Source: Acidithiobacillus sp.
GTDB lineage: Bacteria; Pseudomonadota; Gammaproteobacteria; Acidithiobacillales; Acidithiobacillaceae
Assembly: GCF_023256195.1 (NCBI RefSeq)
Contig: NZ_JAGDWX010000037.1
Coordinates: forward strand, 1-46,906
Reading direction: 5' to 3'
Length of the DNA stretch: 46,906 bases
The stretch's first letter is position 1; each line of letters opens with the position of its first letter. The notes under the pieces are model-generated. The model ran no database searches. It saw only the letters and a list, made by a program, of their open reading frames with translations, and was not told where the DNA came from. This document shows, piece by piece, positions 36,822 to 46,085 of this stretch. The position numbers and the translations under genes are program-made.

Positions 36822-37172
36822 ATGCCCGCATCCAACCTGTTGGATATCCTCGGTGTCATCATCGCCATCTGCGTCCTGCTCTTTCTCGCTGTGGCCTTCA
36901 CCTATCTCGTAGCCCCACAGTTTCTCGATCGCAGCTTGCGCGGCCTCGGCCTGCATCGGGGCATCGGCGCACTTACCGCCGCCAATGTCTTCAGTGCCCT
37001 AGGCAAGCTCGGCGGCTTCATGGTGCTGCTCGGGGTCATCACCCTGGCCATGGTCTGGTTCAATGCCTGGCCGCGCGGCTGGCTGATCCCGGCCATTCAG
37101 GAGCTGGTGATGGCGGTGATACTCCTGGGCGTTGGCTACTTCGGCAGTCGCGGACCTTCGGGCAAAGCCTGA
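36822..37172 (+). CDS. Small multi-span membrane protein, unknown function
   Basis: 116-aa protein with three hydrophobic segments (about 7-31, 53-79 and 86-104) and no motif I recognise. GGAGG lies eight bases before the ATG at 36822. It lies between glrR and the MNIO operon and could belong to either. The small, hydrophobic design suggests an inner-membrane location. Confidence 0.7.
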   Translation: MPASNLLDILGVIIAICVLLFLAVAFTYLVAPQFLDRSLRGLGLHRGIGALTAANVFSALGKLGGFMVLLGVITLAMVWFNAWPRGWLIPAIQELVMAVILLGVGYFGSRGPSGKA

Positions 37173-37182
37173 GGGACAAGGG

Positions 37183-37199
37183 CCCGGCGTCGCGCCGGG
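37183..37199 (+). terminator. GC hairpin between membrane gene and RiPP precursor
   Basis: CCCGGCG, a TCG loop and CGCCGGG form a 7-bp stem in the 51-base gap. No T-run follows. It may be a partial terminator or an mRNA element before the precursor gene. Confidence 0.4.
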
Positions 37200-37223
37200 T
37201 CGTGGGATGTTAGGAGGATAGTC

Positions 37224-37535
37224 GTGTCCGATCAAAAAGTTTCGCTTCCCTTAGCCTCGCTCTTTGCCCTGGGCCTCGGGGCTCTACCGGCGGCAACTCT
37301 CGTGGCCATGCCGACTACGGCGTCGGCCTCCACTACGATGCAGAGCAGCAAGAACGGGATGGAGGGCGGCTGCTCCCGCTCCATGTCCAAAACCATGAGC
37401 GAGGGTGGCTGCTCCCGCACCATGGCGCCGGAGGGGCATTGTGTGAGTGCGGCAGCCATCAAGGCGCACGGCGGCAACTGCGGTAAAAGCTATATGGAGA
37501 AGCATCCTCAGATGGCCATGCCTCAGGACCACTGA
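37224..37535 (+). CDS. Exported Cys/Met-rich RiPP precursor (BufA/HvfA-like)
   Basis: 103-aa secreted precursor with a Sec-type signal peptide (about 1-35, ending AMPTTASAS). The mature part has four Cys in repeated contexts: EGGCSRSM, EGGCSRTM, EGHCVS and GGNCGKS, plus a Met/His tail (SYMEKHPQMAMPQDH). Cys-containing exported precursors next to DUF692 and DUF2063 genes are the hallmark of metal-buffering peptides (bufferins and EGKCG-type metallophores) whose Cys are modified by the MNIO enzyme. AGGAGG lies before the GTG start. The exact precursor subfamily is not one I can assign, and the metal is inferred to be copper-like. Confidence 0.78.
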   Translation: MSDQKVSLPLASLFALGLGALPAATLVAMPTTASASTTMQSSKNGMEGGCSRSMSKTMSEGGCSRTMAPEGHCVSAAAIKAHGGNCGKSYMEKHPQMAMPQDH

Positions 37536-37541
37536 AGGGCG

Positions 37542-38375
37542 ATGGCAGCGCTGCCAACGTCCGGCACTCCCCTGGGTCTTGGCCTGCGCCGCAGTTTTCT
37601 GGCGGAGCTCGCGGCACGCGACCCCCTGCCGCTGGATTTTCTGGAGACTTCTCCTGAGAACTGGTTGCGTTTTGGTGGTCGTCCCGCCCACACGCTGCGG
37701 GAATTGAGCGAGCGGGTGCCGCTCTTCGCTCACGGACTGTCCCTATCCATCGGCGGACCGGATCCCTTGGATCGCGTCTTGCTGGACGCCATCGCCCGCT
37801 TTCTCGAAGAACACCGCTGTCCATACTACAGTGAACACTTGGCCTTCTGCCGCGACGATTCCTATCTCCACGATCTGCTCCCCATCCCCTTCAACGACGA
37901 AACCTTGTGCCACTGCCGAGACCGTATCGCGCAGGTGCAAGACATTCTGGAGCGCCGACTGCTGCTGGAAAACACGGCCTACTATGGGGATTTTGCCAGC
38001 AGCACCATGAGCGAGACAGAATTCTTCTGCGAGCTCGTGCGCGAAAGCGACTGTCTCATCCTTCTGGATATCAACAACCTCTACGTCAACAGCCGCAATC
38101 ACGGTTATGACGCCCAGGCCTTCCTGCAGGCGCTGCCGCCGCAGCGGGTGGTCTATCTGCACCTGGCCGGGCATGCGCCGCACCCCAGTGGTCAACTCAT
38201 CGATACCCACGATCGCGGTGTTTCGGCACCGGTACGCGAACTCCTGCGCCAGGCCCTGACGCTGCTGGGTCCGCGCCCCATCCTCTTGGAGTGGGACCAC
38301 GCGATTCCTGGCCTCGACCAGCTGCTGGATGAGCTCGGCCAACTCGCGGCTACGACACGTCCCAACGCCGCATGA
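37542..38375 (+). CDS. MNIO-family (DUF692) RiPP-modifying oxygenase, BufB-like
   Basis: 277-aa multinuclear non-heme iron oxygenase that modifies Cys of the precursor. Candidate metal-ligand segments of the TIM-barrel are YYSEHLAF, LLENTAYYG, ILLDINNLYVN, HLAGHAPHP, IDTHDRGV and LEWDHAIPG. Length and order fit MbnB/BufB enzymes. It starts six bases after the precursor stop and overlaps the next gene as ATGA. Confidence 0.88.
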   Translation: MAALPTSGTPLGLGLRRSFLAELAARDPLPLDFLETSPENWLRFGGRPAHTLRELSERVPLFAHGLSLSIGGPDPLDRVLLDAIARFLEEHRCPYYSEHLAFCRDDSYLHDLLPIPFNDETLCHCRDRIAQVQDILERRLLLENTAYYGDFASSTMSETEFFCELVRESDCLILLDINNLYVNSRNHGYDAQAFLQALPPQRVVYLHLAGHAPHPSGQLIDTHDRGVSAPVRELLRQALTLLGPRPILLEWDHAIPGLDQLLDELGQLAATTRPNAA

Positions 38376-39106
38376 CCCTTGACTCCAGGCTGCGTGGTCT
38401 GGCCACGGGTCTACGTCGGGGGGACGCCGACATGGCCATGGCCGCCGGGATGGCGGCCGACACCTTCGCCCTCTACCGCGCGCTTCTGCTGAGCAACCTC
38501 GAAGCGGGTCTGGCCGCCTGCTATCCCCAATGCAAAAAGCTCCTGGGGTCCGACTGGCCGGTGCTCGTAGAGGATTTCCTGGCTCACGGCGACATCCCCA
38601 GCCCCGCTTTTCACGAGTGTCCAGAAGCCTTCCTGCGCTACATCATCGACCGCGGGAGCAAAGGGCCACCGTGGCTGGCAGCCCTCGCCCATTGGGAGTG
38701 GGAAGAGCTGGCCCTGTCCTTGGCCCCCTGGAGTCCCACGCCGCGCGGCAGAGCCTTCGCGTCCTGGCAGGATCGGCCTTTGCTCCCACCCGTGCACTGC
38801 CTGCGCAGCTATCCCTTCGCCGTGCACCGCGTCGAAGGCCGGGAAGGACCGCCGGAGCCCGAGACCGTCTATCTCTTCCGCTATCGCGACGGTGCGGGTC
38901 GCATCTGCCATCGGCAACTCGGCCCGGCTGAGGCACGCTTGATCAGCGCCATCGACGAAGGATCGGAGACGGTGGCGGCCGCCATGGCCTTGGCCTTTCC
39001 CGACAGCCCTCTGGATGGGGATCAGCACCGCCGCATCGCCAGCCTTTTCCATTCCTGGATGGAGGAAGGGGCCCTGCTCGGCTGTCGCGGGGAGGAGTGT
39101 CGGTGA
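38372..39106 (+). CDS. RiPP partner protein DUF2063, BufC-like
   Basis: 244-aa partner that brings precursor and MNIO enzyme together in related systems. The N-terminal DUF2063-type helical domain (YRALLLSNLEAGLAACYPQCKKLLG, in outline) is followed by a WLAALAHWEWEELAL segment and a C-terminal part rich in acidic residues. It shares ATGA with the MNIO gene and GTGA with recC. The pairing defines the operon type. Confidence 0.85.
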   Translation: MTLDSRLRGLATGLRRGDADMAMAAGMAADTFALYRALLLSNLEAGLAACYPQCKKLLGSDWPVLVEDFLAHGDIPSPAFHECPEAFLRYIIDRGSKGPPWLAALAHWEWEELALSLAPWSPTPRGRAFASWQDRPLLPPVHCLRSYPFAVHRVEGREGPPEPETVYLFRYRDGAGRICHRQLGPAEARLISAIDEGSETVAAAMALAFPDSPLDGDQHRRIASLFHSWMEEGALLGCRGEECR

Positions 39107-42100
39107 GCACGCCCCCCCGGCCCGGGGTGGTGGTGCTGCACGGCGATCGCCTGGAGGACCTGCTCAGCGCCGTACGCCAATGGCTCGCTGCCAATCCACT
39201 GCCGCCCTTGGTGGAGGACACCTTTCTGGTGCAGAGCAACGCCGTGGGCGAGTGGCTGCAGTGGCAGCTGGCCGAGGGCGACGGAATCTGTGCCGGAATT
39301 CGGGTCGCCCTGCCCGCCCGCTTTCTCTGGGAGAGTTACCGGCGCGTGCTGGGACCACAAGGCTTGCTCGACGACACAGCCTGGAGCAAAGCGGCGCTGC
39401 GCTGGCGCCTGCTGCGGCTCTTGCGGAAACTCGAGCAAGAAACCGCGGCATCCGGCGGACCGCCGATGCGTTTTGCAACACTCGCCGAATCCTCGACCTT
39501 GGAACGGCGCTGGCGCCTAGCGGGTCTGCTGGCCGATCTACTGGACCAGTATCAGGTCTATCGTGCCGACTGGCTGCAAGACTGGGCCGCAGGACGCTGG
39601 ACCCTGCGCGACGGGCGCGGTGCGTTGCAGGATCTACCGGTAGACCAACAGTGGCAGGCCCAGCTATGGCAGTGGCTCTGCCAGGAGATGGCCGGTGAGG
39701 GCAGGCCCTTTGCCGGCCGCGGGGAGATCCACCAGGCCTTTCTGCGGCGCCTGCACGAGGCCGACCCAGCCTCCCTGGACCTGCCGCCACGGCTGATCTT
39801 CTTCGGTGCCGTGAGCCTACCGGCCCAGACACTGGAGGCTCTGGCGGCTCTGGGCCGGCATCTGCAGGTGCTCATGGCCATCCCCAATCCCAGTCCCTAC
39901 CACTGGAGCGAGGTCACCGGTGCCGATGAGGATCTGCGCCGGCAGCGACACGGCCAGCCTGGGGCGGTAACCGCGGCGGGATTCGGTCCAGCTCTGCTGG
40001 CGGCCTGGGGACGTCAGGGGCGGGATTTCATGCGCCTTCTGGATCGTTTCGACGAGAGCACCGAGCTTGGTCCGCTCTGGGGCTTGCAGCGGGTGGATTT
40101 CTTCAGCGAGGATACGGGCAGGACCCTGTTGCGGCAACTGCAGACCCGCATCCGCGACCTCACGGACCGTCGCGATCCTCCTCAGGCCCTGGCTGAGAGC
40201 GACGATTCCCTGGTTTTTCACAGCAGCTATGGCCCGCTGCGCGAACTTCAGGTCCTGCAGGACGAACTGCTGCTGCGCCTTCGTGCCGACACCGGTCTGC
40301 GCCCACGAGACATCGTCGTCATGGTGCCCGACATCGCTACCTATGCGCCGCTCATTCCAGCCGTTTTCGGTGCCTATGGGCGGGAGGATCCCCGGCATAT
40401 TCCCTTCCACGTCGTCGATCTTTCGCCGCAGGAACGCTCGCCGCTGGTCCGGACCCTGGCCTGGCTGCTGGAGCTGCCGCAGCGCCGCGCCCTGCAAAGC
40501 GAGATCCGCGACCTGCTGGACTGCGCCGCCCTGCGGCGGCGCTTTGACCTGAGCTCGGAGGATCTGCCGCAGATCCACACCTGGCTGGAGCAGGGCGGTT
40601 GGCGCTGGGGTCTGTCGGCGGCGCATCGCGCCGATCTCGGTTTTGCCGCCTGCGGTGACACCACGAGCGGCGCCTTCGCCCTGCACAGCCTGCTGCTGGG
40701 TTACACCAACGGCAGTGACAGTCACTTTGACGATCTCGAGGCCTGTGGCGAGGTAGGCAGCCTCGACGCCGTCCTTCTGGGTCGGCTCTACGAGCTTTGG
40801 AGGCGACTGGAATCCTGGCGGAACCTTCTCAGCCAGGCGACGACCCCAGCCGCCTGGGTGGAGCGGGCCCGGCAACTCCTGGCCGACTTTTTTGTGGCCG
40901 CCGACGCCGAGGACCGCGAAGCACTGGAACAGCTGGAGGGGGCTCTGGAGGACTGGCTGCTGCAGACGGAGAGGGCCGCCTGGGACGCGGACCTACCGCT
41001 GGAGATCTTCCGCGAGGCATGGCTCGAGGGCCTCGAAGCCGCCGGAGATGGCGCTTTCTTTCTGGGCGGCGGGGTGACCTTCTGCACTTTGATGCCCATG
41101 CGCTCCATTCCCTTCCGCATGGTCTGCCTGCTGGGCATGAACGACGAAGACTATCCCCGTCCCAATCCTCGCCGGGATTTCGACCTCATGGCTCTGCCCG
41201 GCATGGCGCGCGCGGGCGATCGCTCGCGCCGGGACGACGACCGCTATCTCATGCTGGAGGCGCTGCTTTCTGCCCGCGACTGCCTCTACCTCAGTTGGGT
41301 CGGGCGCGACCCTCGCCATCAGGAACGACGCACACCCTCCGCCCTCATCCTGCAACTTCAGCGCGAGATCGTCGCCACCTGGGGCGACGCGGCCCTGCGC
41401 GCACGCCTGCACGAGGATCCCTTGCAGCCCTTCAGTCCTCGCTATGGGGAGCCCGCAGGTCCGCTGACCTTCGCCCGCGAGTGGTTCCCCCTGACCCTTA
41501 CGCCGTCTCACGACCTCGCTGCACCCGCGCCTCCCGTCCCGCCGCTGGAGTTGGGCCTGCTCGATCTGAAAAATACCTTGGCCGATGCCCTGGCCAGTTT
41601 CTACTCCCTGCGCCTGGGCGTGGAGATGCCCTGGCGCGATGCGGTGGCGGCCGATACCGAAGCCTTCGGACTGGACGGACTCGGTCAGTGGCAGCTTCTG
41701 CAGCAGCTCTGGGAGCGGGCGGCCAGCCCCGAGGAACTGCAGGACCTTCTGGCGGCCGAGCGGCGTCGGGGGCGCCTGCCCCTGGCTGCCGCGGGACGGC
41801 AGCAGGAGCGACGGGTACTGAGCCTCATGGAAGAGCTGCTGCGCAGCTGGCAGGCGGTGGCCGCAGAAATGGGGCCCGAAGCGACGGTGCTGCATGCCGA
41901 GCTCCTCGGCGAAGGTTATCGTCTGCGGGCGGAGCTACCCCGGGAACGCCCCTGGAACTCCAGAGCTCTCGGCTTTCATCTGCGTCGTCACACCAGCAAA
42001 CTGCGCTACCGGGGCAAGGCCCGGGCCGATCGCCTGCTAGCGTGGTGGCTGGAGCTTACCATGCTGCAGGCGCATCGGTCCGAGGGGGCGGTGCTCGGCC

Positions 42101-42534
42101 TCTTTCTGGGTCAGGACGGCTGGCTCTGTGCACCACCGCCCGAAACGCCCGGCGATACCCTGGCCCAACTCCAGACCTGGCTGGGGGAAGCTCTGAGGGA
42201 GCCGCAGCCCCTCAGTCTGGACTGGGCCATGGCCTTGCTGGAGGACGCAAAGCGCGGCGGCGACGCCGCCAGCCAGGCCTATCTCCTGGGCGATGGACAA
42301 GAACCGGGCGGGGCTTGGCAACAGCACTGGCTGCTGCGCCGGCATTTTACCGATCCCGAGGCGGTGCTGGCCTGGCGCAACGGTGCCGGACTCTCCGCAC
42401 TGGATCTCGCGCGCAGGATCTACGCGCCTTACTGCCAGTGGCTCGCGCGGGTTCAGCCACTGCCGGATGGCCTGGAGTTGCCCGGCCCGCAGCTGCTGCA
42501 ACGGGCACTGGACCTTGTGGAGGGTGGGGCGTGA
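39103..42534 (+). CDS. recC: Exodeoxyribonuclease V gamma subunit RecC
   Basis: 1143-aa subunit of the RecBCD helicase-nuclease that repairs double-strand breaks and recognises Chi-type sites. Family features are the FLVQSNAVGEWLQWQLAE N-terminal segment, a degenerate helicase core and FLGGGVTFCTLMPMRSIPF with GMNDEDYPR. The GTG at 39103 overlaps the bufC-like stop and has GGAGGAG at about six bases; a GTG at 39097 lies inside that ribosome site. It is placed directly behind the RiPP operon. Confidence 0.94.
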   Translation: MSTPPRPGVVVLHGDRLEDLLSAVRQWLAANPLPPLVEDTFLVQSNAVGEWLQWQLAEGDGICAGIRVALPARFLWESYRRVLGPQGLLDDTAWSKAALRWRLLRLLRKLEQETAASGGPPMRFATLAESSTLERRWRLAGLLADLLDQYQVYRADWLQDWAAGRWTLRDGRGALQDLPVDQQWQAQLWQWLCQEMAGEGRPFAGRGEIHQAFLRRLHEADPASLDLPPRLIFFGAVSLPAQTLEALAALGRHLQVLMAIPNPSPYHWSEVTGADEDLRRQRHGQPGAVTAAGFGPALLAAWGRQGRDFMRLLDRFDESTELGPLWGLQRVDFFSEDTGRTLLRQLQTRIRDLTDRRDPPQALAESDDSLVFHSSYGPLRELQVLQDELLLRLRADTGLRPRDIVVMVPDIATYAPLIPAVFGAYGREDPRHIPFHVVDLSPQERSPLVRTLAWLLELPQRRALQSEIRDLLDCAALRRRFDLSSEDLPQIHTWLEQGGWRWGLSAAHRADLGFAACGDTTSGAFALHSLLLGYTNGSDSHFDDLEACGEVGSLDAVLLGRLYELWRRLESWRNLLSQATTPAAWVERARQLLADFFVAADAEDREALEQLEGALEDWLLQTERAAWDADLPLEIFREAWLEGLEAAGDGAFFLGGGVTFCTLMPMRSIPFRMVCLLGMNDEDYPRPNPRRDFDLMALPGMARAGDRSRRDDDRYLMLEALLSARDCLYLSWVGRDPRHQERRTPSALILQLQREIVATWGDAALRARLHEDPLQPFSPRYGEPAGPLTFAREWFPLTLTPSHDLAAPAPPVPPLELGLLDLKNTLADALASFYSLRLGVEMPWRDAVAADTEAFGLDGLGQWQLLQQLWERAASPEELQDLLAAERRRGRLPLAAAGRQQERRVLSLMEELLRSWQAVAAEMGPEATVLHAELLGEGYRLRAELPRERPWNSRALGFHLRRHTSKLRYRGKARADRLLAWWLELTMLQAHRSEGAVLGLFLGQDGWLCAPPPETPGDTLAQLQTWLGEALREPQPLSLDWAMALLEDAKRGGDAASQAYLLGDGQEPGGAWQQHWLLRRHFTDPEAVLAWRNGAGLSALDLARRIYAPYCQWLARVQPLPDGLELPGPQLLQRALDLVEGGA

Positions 42535-45500
42535 GCCAGCTCCTCGACCCGCTCCACCTGCCCCTGCAGGGCAGCGCCCTCATCGAGGCCAGTGCCGGCA
42601 CCGGCAAGACCTATACCATCGCCACCCTCTATCTGCGTCTGCTCCTTGGCCACGGTGAGCCCGCAACGCCAGCGCGCCAGCCCGAGGAAATTCTCGTAAT
42701 GACCTTTACCCGTGCGGCCACGGAGGAATTGCGCGAACGCATTGCCTTGCGTCTGCACGAGGCCATCGCCGCCCTGCGCGAGGGAGCGACGGACGCCCCC
42801 GCGGATCCCGTGCTGCAGCGGCTGCTGCGGGACTATCCCGATCCAGCGGCGCGGGCCCAGGCCCGTACACGCCTGGAGAACGCCTTCAACACCGTGGACG
42901 AGGCCAGCATCCACACCATCGACGGCTGGTGCCATCGGGTCCTGCGGGAACATTCCCTGTCCACGGGGCACGATCCCGAGGCCGAGATCCTGAGCGACAG
43001 CGTGCCCCTGAGAATCCAGGCGGTGCAGGATTTCTGGCGGCGCGCCATCTATCCTCTGCAACGCGCTGCCCGCTGGTGGCTCGCACGAATCCCCGACCCC
43101 GAGACCTTGCGCAGAGAGGTCGCCGAACTGCCCTGGCTGGATCCACCACTGCCGGTGCCCGAGACGCCCTTTGATCGTTGGCTGGAGGAGGCTGGCGCCG
43201 AGTTGTTGGACGCCTGCGACGCACTTAAAGGGCAGTGGTCCGACACGCTCCGCTACTCCTACGGTGCCGAGTTGCAGACGCTTGCCGTCCTCAAAGATTA
43301 CCCACTGGATCGCAGGAGCCTGCCGCCCGCGAAGATTCAGGACGCGCTGCGCAGCCTGGATCGCTGGTGCGCCGAGGAGGACCAGTTCATCCCGGAGGCG
43401 ATGGAGACCCTGGGCAAACTCGGCGCTCTGGAAGACCATTGTAGAGGGAAAAAGCATGCGGTGATCCTGCCGTCCAGCCCAGAGTTCCAGCGCTTTCTCG
43501 CTGCCCTCGTGCAGTGGCAGGAGCGCAGCGATCGCCTGTATCGGGAGGCATTGGAGCGCGCGGCGGCGGATATCGCCGCGCTCTACCGCAAAGCAAAGCA
43601 GGATCTGCGTCAACTGGAATTCAATGATCTCGGCCGAATACTCTGGGCAGCCCTGCGCGGTCCGCAGGGTGCCGCCCTGGCACAGGCGCTGCGCCAACGT
43701 TTTCCCGTCATCCTCATCGACGAGTTTCAGGACAGCTCCGCCCGCCAATACGCCATTTTCGAGCGCATCTACCGACCTCACGAGCCCTGGCCCGACACCC
43801 TGATGCTCCTCATCGGCGACCCCAAGCAATCCATCTATCGCTTTCGCGGGGCCGACCTCGACAGCTATCTGCGAGCACGCGCCCATACCGCCCCGCGGCA
43901 CTACGTCCTCGGCACCAACTATCGCTCCACCGAACTCCTGGTGGAGGCCCTCAACCACCTCTACCAGGGGGCCGACGGACGCTGGCCCAGTGGCGCCTTC
44001 GACTACCGCGACGACGACGATGATCCCCTGCCCTATCTGCCGGTGGCTGCCGCCGGTCGCAATGAGCGCTGGCAGATCGCCGGGCGCGATGGCCCCGTCC
44101 TCACCTTTGCGCAGTACCCGGAGGCGATGACCAAGGACGCGTTCCTGACGCATTTCGCCGACTGGACCGCGGCGACCATCGCCCAGCTGCTCGGCGAGCC
44201 TGACACCGGCTTCGTCAATGCCGACGGCCAGTTGCGTCGGGTCAGCGCCAGCGATATCGCCATTCTCCTGCGCAACCGCAAGGAAGCCGACATCATGCTC
44301 TCGGCCCTGCGTCGCCGGGGTTTGCCGGCGGCCTTCCTCAGCGAAAAAAGCTCGGTCTACCACAGTCCGGAGGCGGAGGAACTGCGTCTGTGGCTACTGG
44401 CTCTGCTGCACCCCGAGGACGACGGTGCCCTGCGCCGTGCCCTCGCCCTGCCCCTGCTGGGTCTCGCTCAGGATCACCTGTGGCGACTCCACGAAGACGA
44501 CGCCCGTTGGGCGCGAGAGGTGGAAAGGCTGCAGGAGACGGCGCGGATCTGGGCACGCTCGGGAATCCTCACCGCGCTGCATCGCCGCCTGCACCAGCAG
44601 GGTACCGCGGCGCGCATACTGGCGCGTCCCGATGGCGAACGCCGCCTCAGCAATCTCCTGCACCTGGGCGAACTCCTGCAGCAGGCAAGCCAGCACCTGG
44701 AGGGTCGGGAGGCGCTTCTAGAGCATCTGGAGCGCGAGCAAAGCAGCACGGATACCCCCGCCGACAGCCACATCCTGCGCCTCGAAAGCGAGGCCCAGTG
44801 CATCCGCATCCGCACCATCCATTCCGCCAAGGGCCTGCAGTATCCCTTGGTCTTTCTCCCCTTCATCGCCGCCACCCAGCAAAAAAGGAACAGTCCGCCC
44901 TGGCAGGTCACTCCCGGCGACGAGCACTCCACGCTGTCCTGGCAGAGCCCGGCGGCGGAGACCCTGGAGCGGGAGCGCTTGCGGGAGGATCTGCGTCTGC
45001 TCTACGTCGCTCTGACTCGGGCCGAATACGCCCTCTGGCTGGGGCTTGCGGCGGGCAAGAAAGCGAATACCCCGCTGTGGTGGGGCAGTGCCATCGCTCG
45101 TCTGCTGGCCCCAGACAGCGACAGCCCGCCAGCCCAGTGCCTGGAACCCTGGCAGCAACATCCTGCCTGCCAGGTGCTCGTCGCCGACCTCATCCCCCAA
45201 GGTCCAGCGCAAGGCCCCCAGCGCGCCGCACCCACGCGCGAAGCGCTCGTCTATACGGGTCGATTCGAGCGCGACTGGACCATTCACAGCTACAGCCGTC
45301 TCAGTCAGCGCCTCGAGACCTCCGCTAGCCCCTGGCCATCCTCCGGCCCACGGGCGGCAGCCCCGGGGTCGGCGCGGGAAGGCTGGCACGATTTTCCCCA
45401 GGGACCCGGAGCCGGGCGATTTCTCCACGAACTGCTGCAGTGGCTCTGGCGCGACGGTCACTGGCCCGAGGACTGGCAGGCGGACCTGCGTCGCCGTTGT

Positions 45501-46079
45501 GGCGAGCGCGGCTACGCGGACTGGGGTCCCGTGCTCGTCTCCTGGTTCGAGACCCTGCGCGACAGCCCCCTCGGGTCCACCGGGACCCGCTTCGGGGATC
45601 TGCGTGGGGCGCGCACGGAGATGCCTTTCTGGTTTCCAAGCCGGAATCTGTCCACCAGCCAGCTCGATGAACTCTGCCGTCAATATCTACTACCAGGGCG
45701 CGAACGTCCGCAGCTCGACGCCCAGAACCTGCGCGGACTCTTTCACGGCTTCATGGATCTGGTCTTCGCGCTGGAGGGCCGCTATTACGTCCTCGATTAC
45801 AAATCCACGCATCTTGGCGGGGAGGATACCGCCTACGACAACACCGCCATCGCCGTAGATATCTTGGCACACCGCTATGAGCTGCAGGCAGCCCTCTACC
45901 TGCTGGCCCTGCATCGCCACCTGCGTCAGCGCCTGGGACGGAGCTATCGCCCGCAGCAGCTGGGCGGTGCCTGGCTCTGGTACCTGCGGGGCAGCGCCGG
46001 TGCCGGCAGCGGACTGCTGCACCTGCCCGCCGATCCCGGTCTGCTGGACGCGCTGGACCGCGCCCTGGGAGGACAGTGA
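42531..46079 (+). CDS. recB: Exodeoxyribonuclease V beta subunit RecB
   Basis: 1182-aa 3'-5' helicase with a C-terminal nuclease. Walker A is ASAGTGKTYTIA near the start, followed by MTFTRAATEELRERIA, LIDEFQDSS, LIGDPKQSIYRFRGAD, TIHSAKGLQYP and the nuclease residues around MDLVFALEGRYYVLDYKST. The GTG at 42531 overlaps the recC stop and has GGAGGG upstream. The frame is also open far upstream inside recC, but that is a high-GC shadow. Confidence 0.96.
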   Translation: MSQLLDPLHLPLQGSALIEASAGTGKTYTIATLYLRLLLGHGEPATPARQPEEILVMTFTRAATEELRERIALRLHEAIAALREGATDAPADPVLQRLLRDYPDPAARAQARTRLENAFNTVDEASIHTIDGWCHRVLREHSLSTGHDPEAEILSDSVPLRIQAVQDFWRRAIYPLQRAARWWLARIPDPETLRREVAELPWLDPPLPVPETPFDRWLEEAGAELLDACDALKGQWSDTLRYSYGAELQTLAVLKDYPLDRRSLPPAKIQDALRSLDRWCAEEDQFIPEAMETLGKLGALEDHCRGKKHAVILPSSPEFQRFLAALVQWQERSDRLYREALERAAADIAALYRKAKQDLRQLEFNDLGRILWAALRGPQGAALAQALRQRFPVILIDEFQDSSARQYAIFERIYRPHEPWPDTLMLLIGDPKQSIYRFRGADLDSYLRARAHTAPRHYVLGTNYRSTELLVEALNHLYQGADGRWPSGAFDYRDDDDDPLPYLPVAAAGRNERWQIAGRDGPVLTFAQYPEAMTKDAFLTHFADWTAATIAQLLGEPDTGFVNADGQLRRVSASDIAILLRNRKEADIMLSALRRRGLPAAFLSEKSSVYHSPEAEELRLWLLALLHPEDDGALRRALALPLLGLAQDHLWRLHEDDARWAREVERLQETARIWARSGILTALHRRLHQQGTAARILARPDGERRLSNLLHLGELLQQASQHLEGREALLEHLEREQSSTDTPADSHILRLESEAQCIRIRTIHSAKGLQYPLVFLPFIAATQQKRNSPPWQVTPGDEHSTLSWQSPAAETLERERLREDLRLLYVALTRAEYALWLGLAAGKKANTPLWWGSAIARLLAPDSDSPPAQCLEPWQQHPACQVLVADLIPQGPAQGPQRAAPTREALVYTGRFERDWTIHSYSRLSQRLETSASPWPSSGPRAAAPGSAREGWHDFPQGPGAGRFLHELLQWLWRDGHWPEDWQADLRRRCGERGYADWGPVLVSWFETLRDSPLGSTGTRFGDLRGARTEMPFWFPSRNLSTSQLDELCRQYLLPGRERPQLDAQNLRGLFHGFMDLVFALEGRYYVLDYKSTHLGGEDTAYDNTAIAVDILAHRYELQAALYLLALHRHLRQRLGRSYRPQQLGGAWLWYLRGSAGAGSGLLHLPADPGLLDALDRALGGQ

Positions 46080-46085
46080 GCCCCC

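Noticed and set aside
37224-37535. Precursor as a plain DUF2282 bufferin
   Set aside because: The typical DUF2282 Cys pattern with KCYG was not seen; the Cys contexts are EGGCSR, EGHC and GGNC.
40797-42530. Long upstream extension of the recB frame
   Set aside because: The extension is Arg/Ala/Gly-rich, has no RecB homology and lies inside recC; the GTG at 42531 with a ribosome site precedes the Walker A motif.
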